A DNA stretch of 64,000 bases from Xanthomonas fragariae (GTDB taxonomy: Bacteria > Pseudomonadota > Gammaproteobacteria > Xanthomonadales > Xanthomonadaceae), in NCBI RefSeq assembly GCF_900183975.1, contig NZ_LT853882.1, positions 3,837,501-3,901,500 of the forward strand, read 5' to 3'. Below the pieces are notes generated by a model that made no database searches, was not told the origin of the DNA, and saw nothing but the letters and a program-made list of their open reading frames with translations. The position numbers were made by a program, and so were the translations under genes. Shown here one piece after another: positions 42,976-52,977 of this stretch (position 1 is its first letter; each line of letters begins with the position of its first letter).

Positions 42976-45633
42976 TCAGAGTTTGACATTGACGCCGACC
43001 ATCACGGTGGGGGCCATCTTCCAGGCCGATTGCACATATTCCTGATGGCGGCCGATGCGGTATTCGTAGCCCTGGCCGGCCAGATTGAGGACGTCCAGGC
43101 TCACTGCCACCGCTGGCGATACATCCCAGGCCAGCTTCAGATCGATGCGATCCAGCGGTTGCTGGTAGCGGTTGCGATAAAACTCCTGCTGGTTGCTGTA
43201 GTTGGGGTAGCGGTCGTCCCATACCTCGCCGGTATGGCTCCAGGCCAGCGAGGTGCGCAGCGAGCCACGCGCATAGTTCAGGGTCAGATTCCATAGCTGC
43301 TTGGGCTGCTGTGGCAGCACCGCCAGCGTGGTGCGGGTGCCATCGCCAAGCATCACTGGGTAGTCCACATCCAGGAACGTGACATTGGCACCGACCGACA
43401 GGCCAGCGAGCGCGGGCAGCCACGGGCCTATTTCCTTGATCGCACCGAGTTCGGCACCACGTATGCGCACCGGCCGGTCGGTATTGCGTGGCTGGGTGAC
43501 CAGTACCTGCTCGCTGTCGATGCTTTGCAGCTGGCCGTAACGGAAAATCTCATTGTGGATGGTCTTCTGGAACAGCGCGATCGACAGCAGGCTGCCGCCA
43601 TCGTCGAAGGTCCAGTCGTGGCCAAGGTCCAGGTTCTGCGAGCGGCGCGGTTGCAGGTCAGGGTTGCCCCGGTTGAGCGTTGGCGGGTTGCTGCCCAGCG
43701 CGAGCACGCCGCCGTTCAAGGCCATCTGGTCCAGGCGCGGTCGCCCGATCGAACGAGATACTCCAAAGCGCAGCGTTCCGTTGGTGCTGGTCTGCAGTTG
43801 GCCAGCAAGCGATGGCAGCCAGTTGCCGTAAGTTCGCACCGCAGTGACGGGCGTCCAGGCGGTTCCGCTCAATTGCTGGCCGGTGCTGCCAAAACGCGTC
43901 TGCTCCAGGCGCACGCCGCCAGCCAACCGCCAGCGTTCACCGCGCCATTGCGCCTGGGCGAAGCCGGCGCGCACCTGCTCATCGACGCCGTAACTGCCGC
44001 TGTTATGCGCATTGGTGTCCACTACCCCGCTCGCATCGCCAGCGTCGGCATCCCAGCGTGCGTCGGCCAGTGCCGGGTCGATGGTCATCATCGGCATGGT
44101 GCAGCCCAGGGCGCAGGTCGGACTGCCCAGCACGTCGGCCAATTTGTAAGGCAACCCATTCCAGGTGGTGCGCTGTACCGATGTCTGCATGTGCGTGCGC
44201 ACCTGTCGCACGCCCCACGCCAGACCAAACCCACGGCTGTCCTCGTCCATGTTGCGACGCAGCTCCAGTTGCAGGTCGCTGACCCGTTCGGCGTAGCCGG
44301 TGCGCTCCTGCTGGTGATAGAGGTTTGGATAGCGCGCCGGGTCATCGGCCAGCGCGGGGTCCAGAGGCGTGAATGCGGGCAGGGTGCCGCTCCAGTCGAA
44401 ACCGTATGCCAGGCGATTTTGCTGAAAGCGATCCCAAGTTTGCGGGTTGTCCACCGTGGCGCGCGAGGTGCTTGCGCGCAGTGCGCCGCGCCACTGTGCC
44501 GGCAGCTCGGCCAGCAGCTCGCCATTGATACCGGTCAGCCCGCGCTTCCAGCGCAGCTGCCCCAGCTCGACGACCTGGTTGAGGTTGTCCAGCGCGCCGC
44601 TTTGCGGGCCGGTGCGGGTCAGGCGTGCGTCGTTCTGCACCTGGGCAGACTGAGTGTCGCGGTCGGAGGCCTCGCGCTGGCGGAACGCATAACCGGATAC
44701 ATGGCCGCTGAGCGGGCCATCCGGCTGCCAATCCACGCGCATGGTCACGCCGCGGCGTTCGCGGGTGTTGTCGTAGTTGTACCAACGGCGTTCGCTGGGC
44801 ACTGCATCACCAACCCCGCCATAGGCCACCGGAGCGCGCGTGCCATCGGCGTTGTACCAGTTCAAGCCGCCACCGTTTTCCTGCTGCGGCACCGAGATCA
44901 CCCGACGCCAGACACTGGCCGCGCCCAAAAACGCAAACTCACCGTCGCGCCCGAAGCGCTTGCCCCACTTCAACTCTCCTTCGCCCACCGGCGTGCGGCC
45001 GCCATAGCGCTGTTCCATCAAGTTGGCGCCACCCTTTGCCGAGAAGGTCAGCAGGCCGTCTGGGCGGCCAAAGCCAGTCGCGGTGACCAGGTTGGTGGCA
45101 CCACCGATCGCGCCGCCGTCGTTTTCCGGCAGCAGTGACTTCACCACATCGATGCGGTCGACAAAGTTCGCCGGCAGCACATCCATCATTGCCTGGCGGC
45201 TACCGATGTCGTTGCTGGCGAAAGCAAAGCCATCGATCAGCATGCTGTTGTAGTTGCCGTTGAGACCGCGCACCGTCACGTAGCGCGGTTCGCCCTGGTA
45301 CTCCACGGTGCTCACGCCGGTGACGCGTCGCAGTGCATCGCCGACGTTAAAATCCGGCAGTTGCCCGATGCTGTCGGCGGCGACCGAATCCACGATGGTG
45401 GGCGCGGCCTGCTTGGTGGCGATGGCACGTGTGTTCTGCGACTGGAACGAGGTGCGTACCTGCACCGAATCCATCGTCTGCGCGTCGGCCTCGGCGGGCG
45501 CCTCGGCAGCGCTGGCCGATGGGGGAAGCCAGCCGGTCAAGGCCAGCCCCAGCGCAAGCGACAACGCATGCCGGGACTGTGGGTAAGGCCGGGGGGGACG
45601 AGGAGGGCGGGAATAAGAATGCAACAAGCACAT
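42976..45633 (-). CDS. TonB-dependent receptor, outer membrane
   Basis: The 885-residue protein has an N-terminal signal region (ALSLALGLALTGWLPPSASA). The plug domain follows (TIVDSVAADSIGQLPDFNVG, DALRRVTGVSTVEYQGEPRY, VTVRGLNGNYNSMLIDGFAF, NDGGAIGGATNLVTATG), then a 22-strand barrel ending in AWKMAPTVMVGVNVKL with a terminal aromatic/hydrophobic strand. The GQLPDFNVGDALRRVTGV plug matches the large TonB receptor subclass expanded in Xanthomonas for plant carbohydrates. The ligand cannot be inferred. The Tat-exported 2H protein gene follows. The first ATG (45633) gives a long basic lead; an internal start is possible. Confidence 0.9.
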   Translation of the reverse strand: MCLLHSYSRPPRPPRPYPQSRHALSLALGLALTGWLPPSASAAEAPAEADAQTMDSVQVRTSFQSQNTRAIATKQAAPTIVDSVAADSIGQLPDFNVGDALRRVTGVSTVEYQGEPRYVTVRGLNGNYNSMLIDGFAFASNDIGSRQAMMDVLPANFVDRIDVVKSLLPENDGGAIGGATNLVTATGFGRPDGLLTFSAKGGANLMEQRYGGRTPVGEGELKWGKRFGRDGEFAFLGAASVWRRVISVPQQENGGGLNWYNADGTRAPVAYGGVGDAVPSERRWYNYDNTRERRGVTMRVDWQPDGPLSGHVSGYAFRQREASDRDTQSAQVQNDARLTRTGPQSGALDNLNQVVELGQLRWKRGLTGINGELLAELPAQWRGALRASTSRATVDNPQTWDRFQQNRLAYGFDWSGTLPAFTPLDPALADDPARYPNLYHQQERTGYAERVSDLQLELRRNMDEDSRGFGLAWGVRQVRTHMQTSVQRTTWNGLPYKLADVLGSPTCALGCTMPMMTIDPALADARWDADAGDASGVVDTNAHNSGSYGVDEQVRAGFAQAQWRGERWRLAGGVRLEQTRFGSTGQQLSGTAWTPVTAVRTYGNWLPSLAGQLQTSTNGTLRFGVSRSIGRPRLDQMALNGGVLALGSNPPTLNRGNPDLQPRRSQNLDLGHDWTFDDGGSLLSIALFQKTIHNEIFRYGQLQSIDSEQVLVTQPRNTDRPVRIRGAELGAIKEIGPWLPALAGLSVGANVTFLDVDYPVMLGDGTRTTLAVLPQQPKQLWNLTLNYARGSLRTSLAWSHTGEVWDDRYPNYSNQQEFYRNRYQQPLDRIDLKLAWDVSPAVAVSLDVLNLAGQGYEYRIGRHQEYVQSAWKMAPTVMVGVNVKL

Positions 45634-46225
45634 GGCACGATCCGACGTCGGGCGGCCCCAGCGTGGGGCCGCAGGCGGATCAAATTAAGCGGCTTACTTA
45701 AAACGATTATGACAACGGCGGACGTTTCGCCCCGCACGCGCCCCCTCTTCGCAAAACAGGCCATCCGCTCGCATTACCGTCGCCGCAGCGAGCGCATGCT
45801 GCTGGATCTGATCCGATGGATCTGATCCGACGCACCGGGCAGGTCCCGAGCGCTGATCTGCCGCGCGCCAGTGGGCTCAGCGTGCCCGGTAGCACCGGTC
45901 TGAATGGACAACGATACCCATTGCGCAGCATTGGCGGAGGAGGTGTACGGGATTGGCCACCAATCGCCGGACTTGGTCTATCTGTACATCGCCGCAGGGT
46001 TCGCCGCTGGTGTGATCGCTGCGGGTAGCGTGCGCCGCAGCGCGCATGCAAACGCGGCGCGCTTGGCCGGATCGTTGCATCGCCGTATCCCACATTGCTG
46101 GTCGGGCAGGTGCAGGCGCACGCCACCGTGCTGGGCGCGGCCACGCTGCCGTTCAAGGAAACGCTGTTCTAGAGCCGGCGCTGGACCACGCAATGCGCTG
46201 CACCGGTGTTGCCGGGAGGCGTCGT
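45634..46225. other. Intergenic region between receptor and avrBs2, about 590 bp
   Basis: It holds the divergent promoters of the TonB-receptor operon and avrBs2. The long open frame that runs through it into avrBs2 from 45904 has no coherent protein character. No other feature is seen except the PIP box at its right edge. Confidence 0.55.
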
Positions 46226-46250
46226 TTCGCATCGCAGCGGCATACTTCGC
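46226..46250 (+). promoter_or_regulatory. Perfect PIP box upstream of avrBs2
   Basis: TTCGC (46226-46230), 15 bases, TTCGC (46246-46250) is the exact plant-inducible promoter consensus bound by the AraC-type regulator HrpX. It ends 64 bases before the avrBs2 start codon. It places the gene in the hrp regulon. No clean YANNRT -10 box at the ideal 30-32 base spacing was found. Confidence 0.88.
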
Positions 46251-46314
46251 CTTGGTTGCGAATTGTCATATGGCACGCGGTTTACTGGCCGCCCGCAGTG
46301 CTCTTGAGGTCGTC

Positions 46315-48465
46315 ATGCGTATTGCTCCATTGCAACCAGCCGCCACGCCCACCACCGTGCTGGCAACACCGACGCACACCGGTGCGATCACCCCGATGGA
46401 GGTGCCGCACGTGCCAGGGGGCAACCCGCCATTGCGTGCACGGCCGCGTCGCCAGGCTGCCGTGCCACCGCCGCTGGTGCAATTGAAAGAAAGCGCGATG
46501 ACCGGCGAGCCGGCATTGGTGGCGCTGGACAGCGAGTTCTCCGAGCAGCGCCTGGTCGAAGTGCAGGCAAGGCAGATCACCGTGCAGGCAGCGCAAAGCA
46601 AGCTTGCCAGCCATCTCGCGCAGGCCGGCACCGCGCCCGCACCGGACAGCATCGCGGCACGCTTTGCCGCCGGAACGCTGGAGCCGGTCTACCTGGATAC
46701 CGCCGCGTTCAACGCCATGGCGCGCAGCCTGCCCGGACGCGAAGGTGCAACGGCCGACCCGGTGCTGGTCGATGCGCAGCAAGGCCGAATCATTTTCGAT
46801 CTGCAGCGCGCATTTGCGCCTGGCGACACCTTCAGCGACGCAGCACGCACCGCGTTGCGCAAGGCGCTGGATCTGCCCGGTCATGGGCTGCCACCGCCGG
46901 GCTGGCTACAGCCCGCCACACCCAGGCAGCCGCGTCGCAAGGTGCAGCAGGCTGCGCGCTACCACGGCCACGAGGTGCCGGCGCGCGATGGCGGCGCAGC
47001 CTTCTTCAAGGCCAACGACCATCATCTGGTGGCCGGCAAGGACGCGCTGCTGCGCAAGCACCGCAAAGAACTCGTTCATGACCAGTATTTCCAGGTGCCG
47101 AGCACGCGCGCGCTGGGTAAGGACGTGATGATACATCGTGGCTTGTTCGACAACCACGCCGGCATTCCGGAAAACTCGCTTGTCGCCATTGATCGCGCCT
47201 ACGCGCAGGGGTATCGCACCATGGAGCTGGATGTCGAAGTCAGTGCCGACGGCGTGCCGGTATTGATGCACGACTTCACCATTGGCCGCATGACCGACGA
47301 CCCGCAGAACAGATTGGTTTCGCAGGTGCCGTTTGCCCAGTTGCGTGACATGCCGCTGGTGATCCGCAACCCGGTCGATGGCAACTTCATCAAGACCGAT
47401 CAGACCATTGCCGCCGTGGAGCAGGCGCTGGAGCACGCGTGGCAAAAGCCGGAGCCGATCTCGGTGGCGCTGGATTGCAAGGAAGACACCGCCGAGGCGG
47501 TGGCGATGCTGCTGATGCGCCGGCCGGATCTGCGCCAGGGGGCCGCGATCAAGTTGTATGCCAAGTACTACACAGGCGGCTTCGATCAATTTCTGTCCAA
47601 CCTGTACAAGCACTATCAGATCAATCCGCTGCACTCCGATGATGCGCCGCGCCGTGCTGCGCTAGATCGCCTGCTGGCCAAGATCAATGTGGTGCCGGTC
47701 TTCAGCCAGGGCATGCTGGCCGACCCGCAGGTGCGCGACTTTTTCCCGGGCAAGGACGATGGCCCCGAGGGTCTGGCCGAAACCGCGGTGCAATGGCTGG
47801 AAAGCTGGAAAAGGATGCGCCCGGTCATGGTTGAGGCGGTGGCCACCGATCAGCAAAGCAATGCGGGCAAGGCCATGGAACTGACACGCACACGATTGCG
47901 TCAGCCGGACTCGGCTTACGCGCAGGCGGCGTTTTCGGCCGGCTACCGCTATGAGGATTTCTCCCTGCCACGCGCCAACCACGACAAGGACTATTACGTC
48001 TGGCGCAACTTCGGCGAGATGCAAAAGCTCACCAGCGAAGCCTTTGGTATCCAGCGCACCACCGCCGGTGCCTTTCGCAACGCTGGTGAAAGCCTGTTGA
48101 CCGACCAAGTCGACGAAGAACTGCTCGCGCTGCTGGAAAACCGCACGCTGGCGCGCGGCCATACCGGCATGGAACTGGACCTGCCGCCAGAGACCCCCAT
48201 CGACACCGCACGCGATGCGGAGATCGTGCAGCAGCGCACCAGCGAATTCCGCGCCGCGTCCAAGCCAGCCGACCCGGCCCATGTCGCAGCAGTGCGCGAA
48301 GGCAGCCTGCTGGATCGTTCGGCAGACCTGCCGCACTACGCCCCAGCAAGGCGCGCGGTGGATGCCCGCGCCGAATCCCTGGGGCGGTTGACCGATCAAT
48401 ACCGTGGCGCACCGGTGACCCATTACCTCAACGAACAAGCCAAACAGATTGAGCCGGAGGAGTAA
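46315..48465 (+). CDS. avrBs2: Type III effector AvrBs2 (glycerophosphodiester phosphodiesterase domain)
   Basis: The 716-residue effector is secreted by the Hrp type III system into plant cells, where it suppresses immunity and is recognised by pepper Bs2. A serine/proline/arginine-rich N-terminus (MRIAPLQPAATPTTVLATPT) serves as secretion signal. The GDPD domain starts about residue 270: MIHRGLFDNHAGIPENS with His274, ELDVEVSADGVPVLMHDF with Glu304, Asp306 and His319. Those are the residues reported as catalytic in AvrBs2, and their numbers support the ATG at 46315. The frame is complete. A PIP box lies upstream. Confidence 0.95.
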   Translation: MRIAPLQPAATPTTVLATPTHTGAITPMEVPHVPGGNPPLRARPRRQAAVPPPLVQLKESAMTGEPALVALDSEFSEQRLVEVQARQITVQAAQSKLASHLAQAGTAPAPDSIAARFAAGTLEPVYLDTAAFNAMARSLPGREGATADPVLVDAQQGRIIFDLQRAFAPGDTFSDAARTALRKALDLPGHGLPPPGWLQPATPRQPRRKVQQAARYHGHEVPARDGGAAFFKANDHHLVAGKDALLRKHRKELVHDQYFQVPSTRALGKDVMIHRGLFDNHAGIPENSLVAIDRAYAQGYRTMELDVEVSADGVPVLMHDFTIGRMTDDPQNRLVSQVPFAQLRDMPLVIRNPVDGNFIKTDQTIAAVEQALEHAWQKPEPISVALDCKEDTAEAVAMLLMRRPDLRQGAAIKLYAKYYTGGFDQFLSNLYKHYQINPLHSDDAPRRAALDRLLAKINVVPVFSQGMLADPQVRDFFPGKDDGPEGLAETAVQWLESWKRMRPVMVEAVATDQQSNAGKAMELTRTRLRQPDSAYAQAAFSAGYRYEDFSLPRANHDKDYYVWRNFGEMQKLTSEAFGIQRTTAGAFRNAGESLLTDQVDEELLALLENRTLARGHTGMELDLPPETPIDTARDAEIVQQRTSEFRAASKPADPAHVAAVREGSLLDRSADLPHYAPARRAVDARAESLGRLTDQYRGAPVTHYLNEQAKQIEPEE

Positions 48466-48781
48466 TCCCGACGCCATGATCCTGCACTGGCACGGCGTCG
48501 CCCGGCGGCATGCGGGCGCGCCGTGCCAGCGCTGGCGGCAGCCTGACATGGCGCACGGTACGAGTGCCGGATGCATCGTTCGGATGGTGGCATGTCCGGC
48601 ATGGGCGCATGGTCTAGCGCGACGAGTGCCGGTTCCGGTGTCTACGCGTAACGGCAGTGCTTCTTGTGAGCACATACGCAGTCGCACTGGCGGCGCTGTG
48701 CGTGTGCCACCGCCAGCGGAGTGAGCCGCACCCCACACACTCGCGTGACGCCAGCGCGCCACTGCCGCAGTTGATCCGGAG
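48466..48781. other. Intergenic, about 315 bp, nothing recognised
   Basis: Region between convergent avrBs2 and the nuclease gene. No clear terminator hairpin or gene was identified. Confidence 0.45.
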
Positions 48782-50314
48782 TTATGGCGTCTCCAGCATC
48801 GGAATCACCTCGCGGTCCTGCGCTTCCACCGCCACCAGGCGCTGCATCAAGAGCGACAAGGTCACTACGTCCTGATGGTTGTGCTCGGCCACAAGGCGCA
48901 GGTTGCGCGCACTGCCGCCGCGCAGGTAACTCAACCATGCGGCCGGCGCTTCGAAGCCGGGCAGATTGTCTTCGCGCACCACGCGCAGCAGGTGCCGCTC
49001 GATGGTGGCCAGCTTGCAGTTCTCCCAGGTGCCGCGATACCGGCGACGGGTGGGAAAGAGCAGATCGACATGATCCAGCGCGGAAATCGGATCGCCGCGG
49101 CGTGCCAGCCGGTAGCGCATCTTCAACAACGGCGCGTCGTAGCAGCGGCCGTTATAGCTGGACAGCACCGTCTGCGGCGACAGCCAGTTGCGGAACAGAT
49201 CCAGCATCGCGCTTTCGGCGGCCATCGTGGACATCATCAACTGACGCACGCGCAGGCCGCTGCCGTGTGCATCATGCACCTGCCAATCGGCCACGCCGAT
49301 CATGAAGGCGCGCGTGCCGGTGCCGCCGGCCAGGCCGGTGGTTTCGGTATCAAAGAACAGCAGATCCATCGGGTCCACGGCGTCTTCGCGTTTGGCGAAG
49401 GCCAACGACAACGCGTCACGTGGAATCGGTTGCGGCAAAAAGGCTTCGATCAGATGCAGGCCGGGTGCGATCTCGTTGCCGGGCAGATGGCGATCGGTAG
49501 AGGCTGCACGCACTGGGGCGTGCGCCGAGACCGCACGCTCGCGCAGGCCGATCATCCTGCGCAAGCCGGCGATGTCGGTGCGCGGTTGCGGTGCAGGTGG
49601 CGGCGCGATGGACGTTTTGCGCGATGCGGGCAGACGCTTTGCGGCGACGGCGACGGCAACGGCAGCGGCATTGTCAGTCGACGGCGAGGCCGGCTTGTGG
49701 CGCACCTGGTGCTCCACCCAGGCGAACACCGACGCATCGCGTGCCGGCGCTGCCGCAACCGGCGCCTGCAAGGCGCGGCGTGTCATGGCCGGGGCGTGGG
49801 CCGGGGTACGCTGATCGTGTGCAAGGTTCGCGGTCCCCGCCTGCGCGCTTTGTGCAGCAGCATCGCGTGCAGAAGAGCGCCACGCCTGCGAAGCGGCACC
49901 CGGCGAAGGCTGACGCTGCGCGCGCGTGGGCAGTACCGCATCGTCCTTGCGCGGTGCAGGCGTCAGTCCGCCGACTTGGCGGCGTAGCAAGCGCAAACGT
50001 TCTGCGCTCTCGCCAGGATCGCTGCCAGGCGCCGGTCCCGCCGGCTCGCCCGGCGGCGGCGGCGCTGCAGGTAGTTCACTTGCGCCACGCGTGCGCGCAT
50101 CGCCTGCAACAGCGCTCACACCAGCTGCATCACCAGATGGTCGCCTGGCCGCTGCGAGGTGCGTCTGCGTTGCATCGGTATCCGCCTCAACGACCGCAGG
50201 CGACGCATCCGCACCAGGCAGTGCATCGCCATGTGCAACCACCGCCGGCATACGCACATCCGCATGGCCTGCCTGGCGGCGCAGCAAACGCAGCCGGTCC
50301 GCACTTACCGTCAT
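48782..50314 (-). CDS. MrfB/YprB-like RNase H-fold exonuclease
   Basis: The 510-residue protein has two parts. Residues 1-300 are low-complexity, Ala/Pro-rich and contain two copies of an RLRLLRRQxG motif (near residues 7 and about 95). The C-terminal ~190 residues are a DEDD-type RNase_H_2 domain: LLFFDTETTGLAGGTGTRAF (first D and E), LSSYNGRCYDAPLL, LDHVDLLFPTRRRYRGTWEN and LRLVAEHNHQDVVTLSLLMQ (last D). Its ATG overlaps the helicase stop (ATGA). This matches the Bacillus MrfA-MrfB (YprA-YprB) pair that repairs mitomycin-type lesions; function here is inferred. Confidence 0.78.
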   Translation of the reverse strand: MTVSADRLRLLRRQAGHADVRMPAVVAHGDALPGADASPAVVEADTDATQTHLAAARRPSGDAAGVSAVAGDARTRGASELPAAPPPPGEPAGPAPGSDPGESAERLRLLRRQVGGLTPAPRKDDAVLPTRAQRQPSPGAASQAWRSSARDAAAQSAQAGTANLAHDQRTPAHAPAMTRRALQAPVAAAPARDASVFAWVEHQVRHKPASPSTDNAAAVAVAVAAKRLPASRKTSIAPPPAPQPRTDIAGLRRMIGLRERAVSAHAPVRAASTDRHLPGNEIAPGLHLIEAFLPQPIPRDALSLAFAKREDAVDPMDLLFFDTETTGLAGGTGTRAFMIGVADWQVHDAHGSGLRVRQLMMSTMAAESAMLDLFRNWLSPQTVLSSYNGRCYDAPLLKMRYRLARRGDPISALDHVDLLFPTRRRYRGTWENCKLATIERHLLRVVREDNLPGFEAPAAWLSYLRGGSARNLRLVAEHNHQDVVTLSLLMQRLVAVEAQDREVIPMLETP

Positions 50315-52806
50315 GCAAGCACATCCAGCCCCAGGTCGTCGTCCATCTGGCTGGCGTGACGCAACGGCGCATCCGCATCGAACAGCAGCGCCAGCACCGT
50401 CAACGCCAGCGACTTGGGCGATTCGCCCTTGCCTGCTTCGTGCGCGGCCAGCACCGGCCCCACACAGGCCGGGCAACCGGCGCTGCAATCGCAACGCCGC
50501 ACCAATTCGTCCGCGCGCTGCAACAGCTCGGCCTGGCGCAGCCACAGCGGCTCGCTCAAGCCCACCCCGCCAGGGAAGTTGTCGTACAGATACACCGTGG
50601 GCACGAACGCCTGCGGCAGTTCCACCGTGGCTGCGTCGCCTTCTTCCACGCCACGCAGTTGCCCGCGCCCGGTCTGGTCGGCCACCGCAAACCACGCACC
50701 GTCGCCATTGCCCACGGCCTTTTGCAGGTCGCGCGCATCGGCCATCACCGCCACCGTGGCCACCACATGCAGCGCGTAGGCAGCACCCAGAAATCCGTCC
50801 AGCGCATCCTGCTTGGAGGCGAACGCCTTGCCCAAGGTCGCCTGCGGCAACTGCCACCACACCGCAGTGGTGTGCAATTCCTGATCGGGCAGATTGACCG
50901 GCCCGTAGCCGATGTTTTCATGCGTGTAGTAGCGGATCTTCTTGTAGCCGGACACACGCCGCACCACATGCACCTCGCCGTGATGACAGTCGCCGCGCCC
51001 GGCCATGCCGCCATCGAAGCGGTCCAGCACCTTCAACTTGGTGTAGTCGATGCTGTCGGTGTAGTAGTCCACATGCGTACGCGTCACGTACGCCTTGCGG
51101 CCCTCCCAATCCAGCCGCTCCACTTGGTACGGCGTGCTCTGCACCATGTGGATGGCACCTTCGTACAAGGTCAGCGCGGCGGCCGAATAATCCACCTCGG
51201 CAATGATCTGCTGCTTGCCGTCGGTCTTGTCCACCACCACGAAATTGCCATCGGCCACCGAGCGCAGGCTCACCGCATTGGCCGGGTAACTGTCGGCGAT
51301 CCATTCCCAGCGATCGCCTTCCTGGTGGATCACCTCGCTCTCGGCCAGCGCTTCCAGGAACACCAGCGGGTCGATCGGCCCGAACGGCTCGCTGGCAATG
51401 AATGGCAGCTCGAACGCGGCGCAGCGGATGTGATCGAACAGGATCAGCGGCTGGTCCGGCGCAATACGCGCATGCTCGGGTGAGGCATCGGCGAAGAAAT
51501 CCGGATGCCGCACCACGTATTGATCCAGCGGTTGCGAACTCGCTACCAGCACGCTCAGCGCCAGTTGCTGGCGACGCCCGGCGCGGCCGAAGCGCTGCCA
51601 GGTCGCCGCCACGCTACCGGGGTAACCGTTGAGGATCACCACGTCCAGCGCGCCGATATCTACGCCCAGTTCCAGTGCCGAGGTCGACACGATGCCGTCG
51701 ATGTTGCCCGCCCGCATCGCACGTTCCACCTCGCGCCGCTCGGTGGGCAGATAGCCGCCGCGATACGCACGGATGCGCAGCGGCTTGCGCGGGTCGTTGT
51801 CGAAGATGTCCTTCAGGTATTTGGTCAGCACTTCCACCATCAAGCGCGTCTGTGCGAACACCAGCGTCTTGAGCCCGCTCTTGATCGCGATGCGCGCAAT
51901 GCGGTTGCTCTGCGAACGCGCCGATGCACGCAGCCCCAGATCCGCATTGACCACCGGCGGGTTCCACAACAGCACGTGCTTGTCGCCGGTGGGCGCGCCG
52001 GATTCGGTGATCGCATGCACGCGTTCTTCGATCAAGGCCTGCGCGTGCGCATGCGGGTTGCCGATGGTGGCCGAGCACAACATAAATTGCGGGTTGGCGC
52101 CATAGAACGCGCAGATGCGCTTGAGCCGGCGCAGCACATTGGTGACATGGCTGCCGAACACGCCGCGGTAGGTGTGGATCTCGTCGATCACCACATAGCG
52201 CAGGTTCTCGAAGAACTGCGCCCACTTGGTGTGATGCGGCAGGATCGCCTGATGCAGCATGTCCGGGTTGCTCACCACGATGTCGCCATGCAGGCGGATC
52301 GCCTGGCGCGCATCGCCGGGCGTGTCGCCGTCGAAGGTGAAGGCCTTCACCCCCAATTCGCCGGCGCGGTTCAACTCCAGCAGCTCGGCCACCTGATCCT
52401 GCGCCAGCGCCTTGGTGGGGAACAGGTACAGCGCCTTGGCGCCGGCGGTCATCGCCGCACTCACCACCGGCAGCGTGTAGCACAGCGACTTGCCCGACGC
52501 GGTGGGCGTCACGATCGCCACATGCTCGCCGCGCTGGCTCGCCGCCCATGCTTCGACTTGATGACTGTAGAGCTGGGTGATGCCGCGCGCATGCAATGCA
52601 TCGGCCAGCGCGCTGGGCACATCGGCCGGGATCGGCGCATAGCTGCCGTCGCGGCCGGGAAGGGTGAAGCTGCCGGTGATGCGGTCGTGGTAGCGCCGTT
52701 CCAGGCGCTGCGTGAGCAGCGCGCCATCGCGGCTGGGCCGCCCATCGGTAGTGGCCAGCGCGCGTTCGGCGGTTTCGGTGCGGGCAGCAAGGGCAAACGG
52801 AGGCAT
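50311..52806 (-). CDS. MrfA/YprA-like DEXH helicase with DUF1998 domain
   Basis: This 831-residue superfamily 2 helicase has Walker A in IVTPTASGKSLCYTLP, Walker B DEIH in YVVIDEIHTYRGVFG, SAT motif in LCSATIGNP, and motif VI GRAGRR in WQRFGRAGRRQQLALSV. The C-terminal DUF1998 carries the four-cysteine cluster CDCSAGCPACVG, which binds metal in MrfA. It is translationally coupled to the DEDD nuclease gene downstream. MrfAB of Bacillus acts in UvrABC-independent excision repair. The ATG at 52806 precedes the conserved start; a longer frame upstream is rejected. Confidence 0.88.
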   Translation of the reverse strand: MPPFALAARTETAERALATTDGRPSRDGALLTQRLERRYHDRITGSFTLPGRDGSYAPIPADVPSALADALHARGITQLYSHQVEAWAASQRGEHVAIVTPTASGKSLCYTLPVVSAAMTAGAKALYLFPTKALAQDQVAELLELNRAGELGVKAFTFDGDTPGDARQAIRLHGDIVVSNPDMLHQAILPHHTKWAQFFENLRYVVIDEIHTYRGVFGSHVTNVLRRLKRICAFYGANPQFMLCSATIGNPHAHAQALIEERVHAITESGAPTGDKHVLLWNPPVVNADLGLRASARSQSNRIARIAIKSGLKTLVFAQTRLMVEVLTKYLKDIFDNDPRKPLRIRAYRGGYLPTERREVERAMRAGNIDGIVSTSALELGVDIGALDVVILNGYPGSVAATWQRFGRAGRRQQLALSVLVASSQPLDQYVVRHPDFFADASPEHARIAPDQPLILFDHIRCAAFELPFIASEPFGPIDPLVFLEALAESEVIHQEGDRWEWIADSYPANAVSLRSVADGNFVVVDKTDGKQQIIAEVDYSAAALTLYEGAIHMVQSTPYQVERLDWEGRKAYVTRTHVDYYTDSIDYTKLKVLDRFDGGMAGRGDCHHGEVHVVRRVSGYKKIRYYTHENIGYGPVNLPDQELHTTAVWWQLPQATLGKAFASKQDALDGFLGAAYALHVVATVAVMADARDLQKAVGNGDGAWFAVADQTGRGQLRGVEEGDAATVELPQAFVPTVYLYDNFPGGVGLSEPLWLRQAELLQRADELVRRCDCSAGCPACVGPVLAAHEAGKGESPKSLALTVLALLFDADAPLRHASQMDDDLGLDVLA

Positions 52807-52913
52807 ACGGCAAGGCTCCCAAAGAGGGAGATCAAATAAAAAGCATGTCTCAGGGCATGAGACCAGCGCCCAGCCTGCGTCACTGAGAAGATTCGGCAAG
52901 CCGGGTATCCTTT

Positions 52914-52923
52914 CCCCCCCCCC
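52914..52923. repeat. C10 homopolymer tract
   Basis: Ten cytosines lie in the promoter region between the divergent helicase and HlyIII genes, 55 bases before the HlyIII start. Tracts of this length are prone to slippage and could tune spacing of promoter elements. Confidence 0.7.
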
Positions 52924-52977
52924 ATTGCGTCACCGTTACCTCGCACGCTGTGGGCTCCCCTACATTGAAGAGCTGCC

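Noticed and set aside
43525..45138. 537-codon plus-strand frame opposite the TonB receptor
   Set aside because: Antisense shadow; the receptor's plug and barrel motifs are clear on the minus strand.
45904..46314. Upstream extension of avrBs2
   Set aside because: It passes through the PIP box and lacks protein-like character; starting at 46315 puts the catalytic residues at 304, 306 and 319.
46260..46314. A YANNRT -10 box 30-32 bases after the PIP box
   Set aside because: No sequence at the right distance matches the consensus well, so none is annotated.
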